A DNA stretch of 64,000 nt from Paludibacteraceae bacterium (GCA_024399835.1 JAKSNK010000008.1:1-64000), one strand, 5' to 3'; positions 52,166 through 61,613 are shown, counted from the stretch's first letter. Notes: generated by a model from the sequence alone, not told the origin. A program made the numbers and translations.

Positions 52166-55100
52166 TTATGGAGTTGTAATACTTCCGGTAACACTACCCT
52201 GTGTGGTGGTATTATCATGTGTATTAATAGTGATGATATATGGTATTTTTTCAAATATAGCTGTTAAAGTCCGTTCTTCCGTAACTTCGAATGTGCGCAC
52301 GGGATTGGTGTCTCCGTCCTCTTTCCATTTAACAAATCGCCAACATTCGTCAGGAGTGGCGGTCACGGTGGCTGTTTCGTTGCATGTGTAGTCATGTCCT
52401 CCCGTTACGGTACCTTCGCCTTCCTGATCGGTGATAATGGCAAACGGTTCTCCTACATAGATGGCTTGTGCCTTGAAATTGGATTTGCCGACGGTAAAAA
52501 TACGGGGATTGTCGGTATTGCCGTCCGACCAATGGGAGAATACACGGCACTCTTCGTCGTGTGCATATACCGTGATTTGGTCTCCTTCTACATAAGTGCC
52601 CTGTTGTGCGGTGCAATATTCGGGGATTTCAAAAGTAACCGTACGGTTTGTCATGCCGGGTACTGATGTAGTGCGTTTTTCGATGGTAGTGGATGTACAG
52701 GACGGATAGAGATGTACATTAAAATTGACGGTAACTTTGACGGAGTCCAAGCCGAAGCACGGACCAAGTGCCTGGAAAGAGATGTCGTCTATACCGAAGT
52801 CGTTACCATGATTGTCGGTGTTTTGGTCCATGATAGTAAGTGTTGCCTCTGTGTTGGTACCACTATCCCACAATTCGTAATAGCGCCCCCAAACTCCTTT
52901 TTCATGAGGAGATTCGGTAATGTCACCCAATCGCTCGCCATTCACAAAAAACTGGAACTGGGTAAAACTATTTTTGCTAAAACTGGTATTGAGTGATATA
53001 AACCAAGCCGAGAAAATATAATCGGTATTCGGTGAAACTTTAACTTTTTGTTGCCAAATGATTTTATCGGGTTGGTCAAATCCATCCATTACCATAAACG
53101 AACCTGTTCCGTCTCCGGTAGTGTGATCATAGATATTGTCCCATCCCATTTCGTTTGCATTGTGGGCAATGATGTATTTACCGTAAGTACCACCGGCAGT
53201 AGATACAAATCCATCGGTGGTAAAGCCGATGTTTCCTGATTCGAAATCGCCATTGGTAACAGCACTGGCTGCGGCACTATTGTAACTCTTTACCTGATAG
53301 GCAATGGTGACATCGGGGGTGCAAGTCGGTCGGTCAGACCATTCGCTGGAAAGGTAGTCAATAGGATCCCAAGCATAATAGTCTGCCCCCGTGACGGTCA
53401 ATTGGGTAGATTCGCCATGATTCACCACTTTATCTTCGCATACCTCGATATTCGGATTGGGCAGCATACCCAATACCAAAATAGAATCGCCATCGTGGTA
53501 TGTTCCGGGTTGGGTATAGGTCTTGCCTCGCCACATATATGTGTCTCCTTCACACATCACATCTGCCTTGTATTTGCCATCGGGAATACCTTGTACGGTA
53601 AGGTCCAATATAAGCACACTGTCGCAGCCCCATATATTTTGGAATTGCACCTCGTCGTGAGTGGTGGTGTAGTAGTGGGTGTTGCGGTATTTCCAATAGA
53701 GCGAGTCGCCCTTGTTGATGGTGACTTTGATATAGCCGGTATCAGGGGTGCTCTTACAAACGCCTAAAGTGAGTGTGCCGATAGAATCACAGCCGGCAGC
53801 ATTGGGAATAGTGTCGTGGTAGATGCCCTGCCGGGTGTATTGCTTGCCGAACCAAGGATAAGATTGCCCAACCAGGATAGTTGCGTTTGTGTTGGACGAA
53901 GATTTATTTCCCTTGGTGATTTTATTGCTGATAGAGGCATATTTACCACTGCCATTGATTTTTATTGTGGGAAATTTATATGTCTTAGTGGTGTTTGAAG
54001 TAGTGCTTTCTCCTGTCCTGTCCCAATAGAATGCCACTCCGTCGCAGGTAGACGCGGCGGTGTCTCCGTTTAATATTAAATATTCAATCTTTTTTGGGCA
54101 GCCGGAATCTTCATATACTTCGGTTGTGTCGAAATAGATGCCCGGAGAAGAATAGACCTTACCGTTCCAAGTGTATTGCTCATGTTGAACCAAGTTAAGG
54201 CGATAGGTGTATTCTTGATAGGTTGCCTCTTGTACGGTAAGGTTCAAATAATACTTAATGCCACCTTGCGTTGTACTTGTGCTTGTAGACGAGTATTTTT
54301 TAGTATATAATGTTCCGTTGATATACCAATAGAAAGTATCCCCTTTACAGATAGTGGCAGTTATGTTGGTGGGAGTGTCTTGTGTTAAATGTAAAGTAAC
54401 AATACTATCGCAACCCGTAACCCGAGATGAAGTTGTGTAGGTATAGTCTCCTGCTTTGGTATAGGTTTGTCCGTTCCATGTATAACTCTCTCCAACAGCC
54501 AAGTTGTATGTTTCGCGAGTACGAATGGTCGGCGTGACGGTCAAATAGAGCATACAGATGGAGTCAGTTCCCTGCTTGTTCTTTTTTACCACGCTGGCAC
54601 TGGTGGTCTGCGAGTATGTTTTGCCGTTGGCTGCCCATGTGTAGGTTTTTCCCTCACAGATACTTGCATTGGTGATACTGCCGGAAGTTGTTTCCTTGAC
54701 ATGCAGGGTAACAATACTATCGCAACCGTCTGCGGTTTTGTATGTTTTTTGCCGTGTAGTTTCTGCAGAAAAAGTCTCACCCCAAACGGTGACACTTTGT
54801 CCCTTGAAGAAATATGCGGTTGTGTCGCCGGTTAAGTTAGGAGGGCAATCTGCGGCAGTATAAGTGACGGTAATGTTATCAATTCCTGCATATTTGCCTG
54901 ATGAACCGGTAGATAAGTAGATTCGTATGCTACCTGTTACTGAAGCCACATCAATAGATGCCTTCCCCCATTTGTTGGTGCCGGGATTCCCAAAGTTCCC
55001 TTTTAATGTTGCGTTTTGTAACAGAATAGTTTCGTTTCCTTCCGAATCTACAATCGAAATTGTAAATTGCGGCTTACCATTGTCGCTTGAACTAACATCA

Positions 55101-55435
55101 AAAGAGATATTAGTAATTTTTTGGTATGTTGCCGTGCTAGTTATTTCAACATACGAATTGGATTTTGGAAAACTCATTGCCAGCATGTTACCATTAGGTG
55201 CAGTGATGTTGTTGGACTTGTCGGCAATAGTCAATGTGGCAGAGTCTTTGGCGGCAATCCGAATCGTCCAATCAATATTCAATGAGTCGGAGGTGTTGCA
55301 ATTGTATGTTTTTTCTGCGCCGAACATTGAGGATTGAAAAAACAAAACAGCAAAGATTAATAGCACAACGCAACGCGCGGTAAGTAATCCGCGCCCCTTG
55401 ATAGAAGTATGTGATGTGTGCTGAGTTATAAACAT
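52166..55435 (-). CDS. Giant secreted surface protein, head type (module 1), first gene of operon
   Basis: 1089 aa. The signal region is unusually far in: 16 charged residues, then ARCVVLLIFAVLFFQSSMFG. The mature part starts with a beta-sandwich (MLAMSFPKSNSYVEITSTAT to YAGIDNITVTYT). Four or more GCDSI-type modules follow (SYTWNGQTYTKAGDYTYTTS), then a galactose-binding-like domain (NGDFESGNIGFTTDGF to GNDFGIDDISF), one full InlB-like repeat (FAIITDQEGEGTVTGGHDY to RTLTAIF) and an unfinished one (YIITINTHDNTTTQGSVTG). The two shorter paralogues lack the N-terminal extension. It is probably exported and exposed as an adhesin or glycan-binding filament component. A later start at Met is possible but would cut the signal peptide. 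Confidence 0.8.
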   Translation of the reverse strand: MFITQHTSHTSIKGRGLLTARCVVLLIFAVLFFQSSMFGAEKTYNCNTSDSLNIDWTIRIAAKDSATLTIADKSNNITAPNGNMLAMSFPKSNSYVEITSTATYQKITNISFDVSSSDNGKPQFTISIVDSEGNETILLQNATLKGNFGNPGTNKWGKASIDVASVTGSIRIYLSTGSSGKYAGIDNITVTYTAADCPPNLTGDTTAYFFKGQSVTVWGETFSAETTRQKTYKTADGCDSIVTLHVKETTSGSITNASICEGKTYTWAANGKTYSQTTSASVVKKNKQGTDSICMLYLTVTPTIRTRETYNLAVGESYTWNGQTYTKAGDYTYTTSSRVTGCDSIVTLHLTQDTPTNITATICKGDTFYWYINGTLYTKKYSSTSTSTTQGGIKYYLNLTVQEATYQEYTYRLNLVQHEQYTWNGKVYSSPGIYFDTTEVYEDSGCPKKIEYLILNGDTAASTCDGVAFYWDRTGESTTSNTTKTYKFPTIKINGSGKYASISNKITKGNKSSSNTNATILVGQSYPWFGKQYTRQGIYHDTIPNAAGCDSIGTLTLGVCKSTPDTGYIKVTINKGDSLYWKYRNTHYYTTTHDEVQFQNIWGCDSVLILDLTVQGIPDGKYKADVMCEGDTYMWRGKTYTQPGTYHDGDSILVLGMLPNPNIEVCEDKVVNHGESTQLTVTGADYYAWDPIDYLSSEWSDRPTCTPDVTIAYQVKSYNSAAASAVTNGDFESGNIGFTTDGFVSTAGGTYGKYIIAHNANEMGWDNIYDHTTGDGTGSFMVMDGFDQPDKIIWQQKVKVSPNTDYIFSAWFISLNTSFSKNSFTQFQFFVNGERLGDITESPHEKGVWGRYYELWDSGTNTEATLTIMDQNTDNHGNDFGIDDISFQALGPCFGLDSVKVTVNFNVHLYPSCTSTTIEKRTTSVPGMTNRTVTFEIPEYCTAQQGTYVEGDQITVYAHDEECRVFSHWSDGNTDNPRIFTVGKSNFKAQAIYVGEPFAIITDQEGEGTVTGGHDYTCNETATVTATPDECWRFVKWKEDGDTNPVRTFEVTEERTLTAIFEKIPYIITINTHDNTTTQGSVTGSITTP

Positions 55436-55468
55436 GTGTTTTTCGGTGTAGTGTTAGTTATTATGCCA

Positions 55469-55500
55469 CAAAGATACAACTTTTTTTTCACGCGTGCAAG
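55469..55500 (-). promoter_or_regulatory. Promoter of the surface-protein operon
   Basis: Minus strand CTTG (55500-55497), 20 bp, TATCTTTG (55476-55469), 33 bases before ATG 55435. I see no other consensus promoter in the gaps of the eight-gene run down to 43128. Confidence 0.62.
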
Positions 55501-55559
55501 TAATTAGGTGAAAAAAATTAAATTTGCATTAAAAAAATCAAATTTTCTACCTTTCTCAC

Positions 55560-56582
55560 TTATAGTGATAAGATGCGATAAGCAAGATATATAAAATAAA
55601 CCATCGTTAAAACGCATCCGTGCCAACGCTTAATCTCGTGTTTTTTTGTGCCATAGACAAACGCCATCACCATTAGTGAAGACAGGGTTACCATGGCGGC
55701 ATCCAACCACAATCCGTCATAAGTAGGCAGGGGGTGAATGACGGCACTGGTTCCCAAAATGAAGAAGACATTAAAGATATTCGAACCAATCACATTGCCG
55801 AGCGCCAAATCGCTGTTGTGCTTGTAGGCAGCGATACACGATGTTGCCAATTCGGGCAAGGATGTGCCCAATGCCACGACAGTGAGTCCGATGATGGCAT
55901 CACTAACGCCTAACATCGTGGCAATGGAGGTGGCAGAACGGACAATAACTTCTCCGCCAAGCACCAGGCAAGCCAAACCTGCCACTATGAGCAGAATGGC
56001 TTTCGGTGCGGATACGGATGTGGAATTTTTCTCCTGTTCATCGGTATTTGTACGGGCGATATGAAAACTATGCCACATGAAAACAAGGAAGCATAACAAT
56101 AGCACGGTTCCGCCGATGCCTGAGATAAATCCACGCTGAAAACTGAAAGCCCCGAAATTGCCCCAACCGATGGAAACAGGGCGTGTGTAAGTGGCAAAAA
56201 AGAGCACCAATATGCCTGCCAACAATGACCACGGAATATCAAACTGCCGTGCGGATTTTTCCGATGAAATGGGGAAAATAATGGCAGTAAGACCTAATAT
56301 GACAAATACATTAATCGCATTACTGCCTAAGATGTTGGTAATGGCAATTTCCGTATTCTGTTCTGCTGCTGCGAGAATGCTGACAACAAACTCCGGCATG
56401 GATGTTCCAAACGCAACAACAGTAAGACCGATAATCAAGTCGCTAATGCCTAACTGTTTGGCAATGGTACTGGCTCCGTCCACCAGCCAATCTGCACCAT
56501 AGATTAAAAGTACAAAACCAAGAATAATGGCAATGGTACAAAACCAAGGATTGGCAAAAAAAGACAATAATATAATATTCAT
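55560..56582 (-). CDS. Calcium/sodium antiporter (CaCA family, YrbG-like)
   Basis: 340 aa with about ten transmembrane segments. The two inverted alpha repeats of CaCA exchangers are clear: GLTVVAFGTSMPEFVVSILA ... ITNILGSNAINVFVILG in the first half and GLTVVALGTSLPELATSCIA ... LGNVIGSNIFNVFFILG in the second. The conserved acidic residues lie in TSMPE and TSLPE. It should exchange Ca2+ or K+ for Na+ or H+ across the inner membrane. No consensus promoter was found in front; repeat copy C lies between it and ychF. Confidence 0.93.
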   Translation of the reverse strand: MNIILLSFFANPWFCTIAIILGFVLLIYGADWLVDGASTIAKQLGISDLIIGLTVVAFGTSMPEFVVSILAAAEQNTEIAITNILGSNAINVFVILGLTAIIFPISSEKSARQFDIPWSLLAGILVLFFATYTRPVSIGWGNFGAFSFQRGFISGIGGTVLLLCFLVFMWHSFHIARTNTDEQEKNSTSVSAPKAILLIVAGLACLVLGGEVIVRSATSIATMLGVSDAIIGLTVVALGTSLPELATSCIAAYKHNSDLALGNVIGSNIFNVFFILGTSAVIHPLPTYDGLWLDAAMVTLSSLMVMAFVYGTKKHEIKRWHGCVLTMVYFIYLAYRILSL

Positions 56583-56593
56583 CTATAAGGTGT

Positions 56594-56724
56594 TAAAACT
56601 TACTATTTTTAAGATTTTGTGATTATCAATCGGATTTTTACCGTTCGTTCATCCTTCGCTCATCCTATACTCACCCTTCGTTCACCTCAATATGAGGGTA
56701 AAAGTTTCTATTTTTAAGAATGAG
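56594..56724. repeat. Interspersed 11-mer repeat element, copy C (shorter, diverged)
   Basis: Same plan as copies A and B: AAAACTTACTATTTTTAAGA, then CCGTTCGTTCA, TCCTTCGCTCA, TCCTATACTCA, CCCTTCGTTCA, then AAAAGTTTCTATTTTTAAGA. It fills almost the whole gap between ychF and the antiporter and ends two bases from the ychF stop. Confidence 0.8.
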
Positions 56725-56726
56725 AT

Positions 56727-57833
56727 TCAGACATTAAAGAGGAAGTGCATAATGTCTCCGTCTTGCACGAGGTAATCTTTGCCTTCAATTCCGAGTTTTC
56801 CTGCAGCACGGCAAGCAGCTTCTCCGCCTAATGAAACAAAGTCTTCGTATTTGATTACTTCGGCACGAATGAATCCCTTCTCAAAATCAGTATGGATAAC
56901 TCCCGCACATTGCGGGGCTTTCCATCCGTCGCGGAAGGTCCATGCACGGACTTCGTCGCTTCCTGCAGTCAGGAAAGTACGCAGATTGAGCAGGGCATAC
57001 GCAGCTTTGATGAGACGATTGACGCCGGACTCTTTTAACCCGATTTCTTCCAAAAACATTTGCCGCTCCTCGTAAGTATCCAATTCGGCTATTTCTGCTT
57101 CTGTTTTGGCAGCCAAAACAATGACCTGTGCGTTTTCGTTTTTGACGGCCTCTTTGACACGCTCCACATATTGATTCCCATCGACGGCAGATGCCTCGTC
57201 CACATTGCAGACATAGAGGACGGGTTTGTTGGTGAGCAGGCACATCTCTTTGGCAGCAAGTTCTTCTTCTTTGTTGGCTAATTCGACGGTACGAGCATTC
57301 AATCCCTGTGAGAGTGCTGCCTTGTATTTGAGCATGACTTCCAATGCCAATTTGGCTTGTTTGTCCCCTCCTGCTTTGGCTTGCTTTTCTGTTTTGACAA
57401 TACGCGATTCGATAGTCTCCAAGTCTTTGAGTTGGAGTTCGGCTTCAATCACTTCTTTGTCGCGAATGGGGTCAATCGAACCGTCCACATGTACGACATT
57501 GTCGTCGTCAAAGCACCGCAATACATGGATGATAGCATCCGTTTCGCGTATGTTGGCAAGGAATTTATTGCCCAATCCTTCTCCCTGACTGGCACCTTTG
57601 ACCAAACCGGCAATATCGACTATTTCTACCGTAGTAGGGATAATACCCCGCTCCGGGTGACATAACTCGCCTAATTTGATAAGCCGTTCATCGGGAACGG
57701 TGATAACTCCCACATTCGGTTCTATGGTGCAAAAGGGGAAATTGGCAGATTGCGCCTTGGCAGAACTTAAACAATTGAAAAGGGTGGACTTCCCGACATT
57801 GGGCAATCCTACAATACCGCATTGTAAAGACAT
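56727..57833 (-). CDS. ychF: Redox-regulated ATPase/GTPase YchF
   Basis: 368 aa from ATG 57833; an upstream in-frame ATG at 57872 lies before the -7 box. It has the Obg-family G1 motif GLPNVGKST, G3 region DIAGLVKGASQGEGLG, NKFLANIRE, the G4-like motif with VLYVCNVDE and the C-terminal TGS domain (RAWTFRDGWKAPQCAGVIH). YchF/Ola1 binds ATP and ribosomes and affects stress responses and leaderless mRNA translation in E. coli. Normal length. The promoter at 57862-57893 interlocks with that of uxaB. Confidence 0.95.
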   Translation of the reverse strand: MSLQCGIVGLPNVGKSTLFNCLSSAKAQSANFPFCTIEPNVGVITVPDERLIKLGELCHPERGIIPTTVEIVDIAGLVKGASQGEGLGNKFLANIRETDAIIHVLRCFDDDNVVHVDGSIDPIRDKEVIEAELQLKDLETIESRIVKTEKQAKAGGDKQAKLALEVMLKYKAALSQGLNARTVELANKEEELAAKEMCLLTNKPVLYVCNVDEASAVDGNQYVERVKEAVKNENAQVIVLAAKTEAEIAELDTYEERQMFLEEIGLKESGVNRLIKAAYALLNLRTFLTAGSDEVRAWTFRDGWKAPQCAGVIHTDFEKGFIRAEVIKYEDFVSLGGEAACRAAGKLGIEGKDYLVQDGDIMHFLFNV

Positions 57834-57861
57834 ATTTGTGTTTTTTTTGACAAATTTTGTG

Positions 57862-57893
57862 CAAAAGTACAAAAAAATTTGGATATATCCAAG
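57862..57893 (-). promoter_or_regulatory. ychF promoter
   Basis: Minus strand -33 with TTG (57892-57890), 20 bp, TACTTTTG (57869-57862). Confidence 0.62.
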
Positions 57894-57909
57894 AAAAGTA
57901 GTAATTTTG
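57878..57909 (+). promoter_or_regulatory. uxaB promoter
   Basis: TTTG (57878-57881), 20 bp, TAATTTTG (57902-57909). Leader of about 50 nt before ATG 57963. Overlaps the ychF promoter. Confidence 0.7.
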
Positions 57910-57962
57910 CACAGAATAAGTTAAAAAAGACACTTTTTGTTCAATCAAATAAAAACAGTAAT

Positions 57963-59447
57963 ATGAAAAAAGCATTAAACAAACAAACGGCTCCCAAGAG
58001 CGTAATGCCGGAGCGTATCATTCAATTTGGCGAGGGCAATTTCCTTCGCGCATTTGTAGATTGGATTATTTGGAACATGGACGCCAAGACGAACTTCAAC
58101 GGTTCGGTAGTGGTGGTTCAACCTATCGAAAAAGGTATGGTAGATTGGCTGAACGGTCAGGACTGCCTGTACCATGTTAATCTGCAAGGTCGTTTGAATG
58201 GCGAGGCAGTCAATTCGTTGGAGCGTATTGATGTCATTTCCCGTGCTTTGAACCCCTATTCCCAAAATGCCGCATTCATGGCGTTGGCAGAACAGCCGGA
58301 TATCCGTTTCGTTATCTCCAATACCACCGAGGCAGGCATCACTTTTGATCTCGCCTGCAAGTTTGCCGATGCTCCTGCAAGCAGTTATCCCGGCAAATTG
58401 GTTCAGCTGCTCTATCGCCGCTACAAGACATTTAACGGCGACCCCAAGAAAGGTCTGATTTTGATGCCGTGCGAGTTGATTTTCCTGAATGGTCATCACC
58501 TGAAAGAGTGCATCTTCCAATACATTGAGTTGTGGAAAGAAGATTTGGGTGCAGACTATGCCGGATTTAAGGAGTGGTTTACCAAATACAACTATGTTTG
58601 CGCAACCCTGGTTGACCGTATCGTTCCCGGATTCCCCCGCAAGGACATTGCCGCTATTCAAGAGAAAGTCGGCTACAACGACAATTTGGTGGTTCAAGCA
58701 GAGATTTTCCACTTGTGGGTAATTGAGAAACCTGAGAATATGTCTATTGACGAATTGCGTAGCGAGTTCCCCGCAGACAAAGCAGGTTTGCATGTGCTGA
58801 TAGCAGACAGCGAGAAACCCTATCACGAGCGCAAGGTAACATTGCTGAACGGTCCTCACACCGTATTGAGCCCCGTAGCATATTTGAGCGGTATCAATAT
58901 CGTTCGTGACGCTTGCAACCACGAAGTAATCGGTAAATATATCCACAAAGTACAGTTTGAGGAGTTGATGGAAACGCTGAACCTGCCTATGGACGAATTG
59001 AGACAATTCGCTTCGGATGTGTTGGAGCGTTTCAACAACCCGTATGTGGATCACGCCGTAACCAGCATCATGCTGAATTCGTTCCCGAAATTTGAGACGC
59101 GCGACCTGCCCGGATTGAAGGTTTATTTGGAGCGCAAAGGCGAGTTGCCTAAGGGTTTGGTACTCGGTTTGGCTGCTATCATTACCTACTACAAAGGCGG
59201 TGTGCGTGAGGACGGTGCTCCTATTGAGCCCAACGATGCTCAGGAAATTATGGACTTGCTCAAGAAATTGTGGGCTACCGGTGATATTCGCAAAGTGGCA
59301 GAAGGCGTGTTAGGCGCTACAGATGTCATTTGGAAAGAGAGCAAACAGGATTTGAACAAGATTCCCGGCTTGACCGATATGCTGGTTGGTTTCTTGGGTG
59401 ACATTCAGAAGAAAGGTATGTTGGAAACCGTTAAATCGATTCTTTAA
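57963..59447 (+). CDS. uxaB: Tagaturonate reductase (altronate oxidoreductase)
   Basis: 494 aa from ATG 57963; a start at 57879 would lie in the promoter. It is a member of the mannitol dehydrogenase family: RIIQFGEGNFLRAFVDW (NAD-binding start), ISNTTEAGITFD, CELIFLNGHHLKECI, and the DRIVPGFP motif. It reduces D-tagaturonate to D-altronate with NADH in galacturonate breakdown. Its stop overlaps the uxaA start (TAATG), so the two are co-translated. The isomerase uxaC and the kinase/aldolase genes are not in the window. Confidence 0.93.
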   Translation: MKKALNKQTAPKSVMPERIIQFGEGNFLRAFVDWIIWNMDAKTNFNGSVVVVQPIEKGMVDWLNGQDCLYHVNLQGRLNGEAVNSLERIDVISRALNPYSQNAAFMALAEQPDIRFVISNTTEAGITFDLACKFADAPASSYPGKLVQLLYRRYKTFNGDPKKGLILMPCELIFLNGHHLKECIFQYIELWKEDLGADYAGFKEWFTKYNYVCATLVDRIVPGFPRKDIAAIQEKVGYNDNLVVQAEIFHLWVIEKPENMSIDELRSEFPADKAGLHVLIADSEKPYHERKVTLLNGPHTVLSPVAYLSGINIVRDACNHEVIGKYIHKVQFEELMETLNLPMDELRQFASDVLERFNNPYVDHAVTSIMLNSFPKFETRDLPGLKVYLERKGELPKGLVLGLAAIITYYKGGVREDGAPIEPNDAQEIMDLLKKLWATGDIRKVAEGVLGATDVIWKESKQDLNKIPGLTDMLVGFLGDIQKKGMLETVKSIL

Positions 59448-60928
59448 TGACTCAGATTATTAAGATTAATCCTGCCGACAATGTGGTTGTAGCCATTCAA
59501 CCGCAGTCGGCAGGTTCCGTTTTAGAGATAGACGGTCTGTCTGTCAAAGTGCTGGAGGATGTTCCTGCCGGGCATAAGATTGCCATTCGTGATATTGCAG
59601 AGGGTGAAGATGTAATCAAATACGGTTTCCCTATCGGTCATGCCAAAGAGCCCAAAAAAGCCGGTAGTTGGATGAACGAGAATAACATCAAAACCAATTT
59701 GGCAGGACTGTTGAGTTATGAATATCATCCCAAAGAGGTGGTGCTGAATATTCCCGATGAAAAGAGGACTTTTATGGGGTATCGTCGCAAGGATGGGCAA
59801 GTGGGTATCCGTAACGAAGTGTGGATAATCCCGACCGTAGGTTGCGTGAACGGTATTGTCAGCAAATTGGCAACCAGACTGCGTGAAGAAACAGGTGCAG
59901 ATAATATCTTTGCCTTCCCTCATAACTACGGCTGTTCCCAATTGGGCGATGACCACGAGAATACGAAAAAGATTTTGCGTGACATGGTACACCATCCCAA
60001 TGCAGGTGCTGTCCTGGTAGTGGGATTGGGATGTGAGAACAACCAGCCGGATATATTTGAGCAATTCTGTGGAGATTACGACAAAGACCGTGTCCGTTTC
60101 GTAGTCAGTCAGAAAATAGAAGGCGACGAGGTGGAATATTGCATGCCTATTCTGCGCGATTTGTACCTAAAGACCACCAAGGACCAGCGCGTGGCTTGCC
60201 CGATGAGCGAGTTGCGTGTCGGACTGAAATGTGGCGGAAGTGACGGTTTCAGCGGTATAACCGCCAATCCGTTGTTAGGCATGTTCAGCGACTGGCTGGT
60301 AGCACAAGGCGGTACCACCGTGCTGACAGAAGTTCCGGAGATGTTTGGCGCAGAAACGATATTGATGGACCGTTGTGCCAACAGGGAACTCTTTGACCAG
60401 ACGGTATGCCTGATTAACGATTTCAAGGACTATTTCTTGAGTCACGGCGAACCGGTAGGCGAGAACCCCAGTCCGGGCAACAAGGCAGGCGGTATATCGA
60501 CATTGGAAGATAAAGCTTTGGGATGTACGCAGAAATGCGGCAAGTCGTTGGTTCGCGGTGTGTTGCCTTATGGCGAACGCTTAGAGCAGCGCGGATTGAA
60601 TCTCTTGTCTGCTCCGGGCAACGATTTGGTGGCTTCAACGGCGTTGGCTTCAGCCGGGTGCCACATGGTACTGTTTACCACGGGTAGAGGTACACCGTTC
60701 GGAACTTATGTTCCGACCATGAAAGTGTCCACAAACAGCAATTTATACAAGAATAAACCCCAGTGGATAGATTTCAATGCCGGTGTGATAGCTGACGGTG
60801 AAAATATGGACGAAGTGGCTCGCCGCTTTACTGATTTCGTCATTGCAGTTGCCAACGGCACTGCTACCAACAACGAGAAGAACGGGTATCATGAGATAGC
60901 CATCTTTAAAACAGGTGTCACTCTTTAA
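59447..60928 (+). CDS. uxaA: Altronate dehydratase
   Basis: 493 aa. N-terminal SAF domain (about residues 1-95, with VPAGHKIAIRDIAEGEDVIK). The large dehydratase domain has GYRRKDGQVGIRNEVWIIPT, FPHNYGCSQLGDDHENTKK, VGLGCENNQPD and LKCGGSDGFSGITANP, and conserved cysteines that hold iron. It converts D-altronate to 2-keto-3-deoxygluconate, the step after UxaB. A GTG-started comF overlaps its last 14 bases. Confidence 0.94.
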   Translation: MTQIIKINPADNVVVAIQPQSAGSVLEIDGLSVKVLEDVPAGHKIAIRDIAEGEDVIKYGFPIGHAKEPKKAGSWMNENNIKTNLAGLLSYEYHPKEVVLNIPDEKRTFMGYRRKDGQVGIRNEVWIIPTVGCVNGIVSKLATRLREETGADNIFAFPHNYGCSQLGDDHENTKKILRDMVHHPNAGAVLVVGLGCENNQPDIFEQFCGDYDKDRVRFVVSQKIEGDEVEYCMPILRDLYLKTTKDQRVACPMSELRVGLKCGGSDGFSGITANPLLGMFSDWLVAQGGTTVLTEVPEMFGAETILMDRCANRELFDQTVCLINDFKDYFLSHGEPVGENPSPGNKAGGISTLEDKALGCTQKCGKSLVRGVLPYGERLEQRGLNLLSAPGNDLVASTALASAGCHMVLFTTGRGTPFGTYVPTMKVSTNSNLYKNKPQWIDFNAGVIADGENMDEVARRFTDFVIAVANGTATNNEKNGYHEIAIFKTGVTL

Positions 60929-61598
60929 GTATATATTAGATGTCCTATTCCCGAGAACCTGTCCAATTTGTGGGCAGGTTCTTTCGGATAATGACTATTT
61001 GTGTCCTGCATGTTTTTCTAAATTAAACCGCACCGAGCAGGCGTTGAATCGGGACAATGAGACGGAGGATAAGTTTGTCGATAGTCCTCATTTCGCTTAT
61101 GGAGGGTGTTGGTTGCATTATCGCAAGGGGACTCATTTGCAAAAGTTGATTCATATGGCGAAGTTTGGAGAGGGCGATCCCATGTTGTTACAGCAAATGG
61201 GTGCCCGCGCTGCGATGGAATGGGAAGAAACGGGATTTTTTGACAATATAGACATTATCGTACCTATACCCTTACACCCCAAACGGCTCAGACAACGCGG
61301 TTTTAATCAGTCTGAATATATAGCCAAAGGGTTGTCATCGGTACTGAATATCCCGATGGATACAAGCCATTTGACGCGTTCTGTCAACAATCGCAAGCAG
61401 TCTCAATCCACCAAATCCGAGCGAGAACAATTGGCAAGTAATTTATTTAATGTCAATCATCCCGAAGAGTGGTATGGCAAAACTATCCTGCTGGTGGATG
61501 ATATTATTACTACCGGATCTACCGTTCGCACCGCGATAGAAGCGCTAAAAGGGGTCTATCGGTGCCGAATAGTTGTGTTTGCGTTGGCAAAAGCGTAA
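60915..61598 (+). CDS. comF: ComF-family phosphoribosyltransferase-like protein
   Basis: 227 aa with a probable GTG start at 60915 overlapping uxaA by 14 bases. N-terminal zinc finger CPICGQVLSDNDYLCPAC. The C-terminal PRTase-like domain has VPIPLHPKRLRQRGFNQSEY and the PRPP loop ILLVDDIITTGSTVRT. ComF/GntX proteins act in DNA uptake for transformation in several bacteria, and their exact reaction is unsettled. The overlap suggests read-through expression from the uxa promoter, although function is unrelated. Confidence 0.9.
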   Translation: MSLFKYILDVLFPRTCPICGQVLSDNDYLCPACFSKLNRTEQALNRDNETEDKFVDSPHFAYGGCWLHYRKGTHLQKLIHMAKFGEGDPMLLQQMGARAAMEWEETGFFDNIDIIVPIPLHPKRLRQRGFNQSEYIAKGLSSVLNIPMDTSHLTRSVNNRKQSQSTKSEREQLASNLFNVNHPEEWYGKTILLVDDIITTGSTVRTAIEALKGVYRCRIVVFALAKA

Positions 61599-61613
61599 TA
61601 AAAAGATAAAAAA

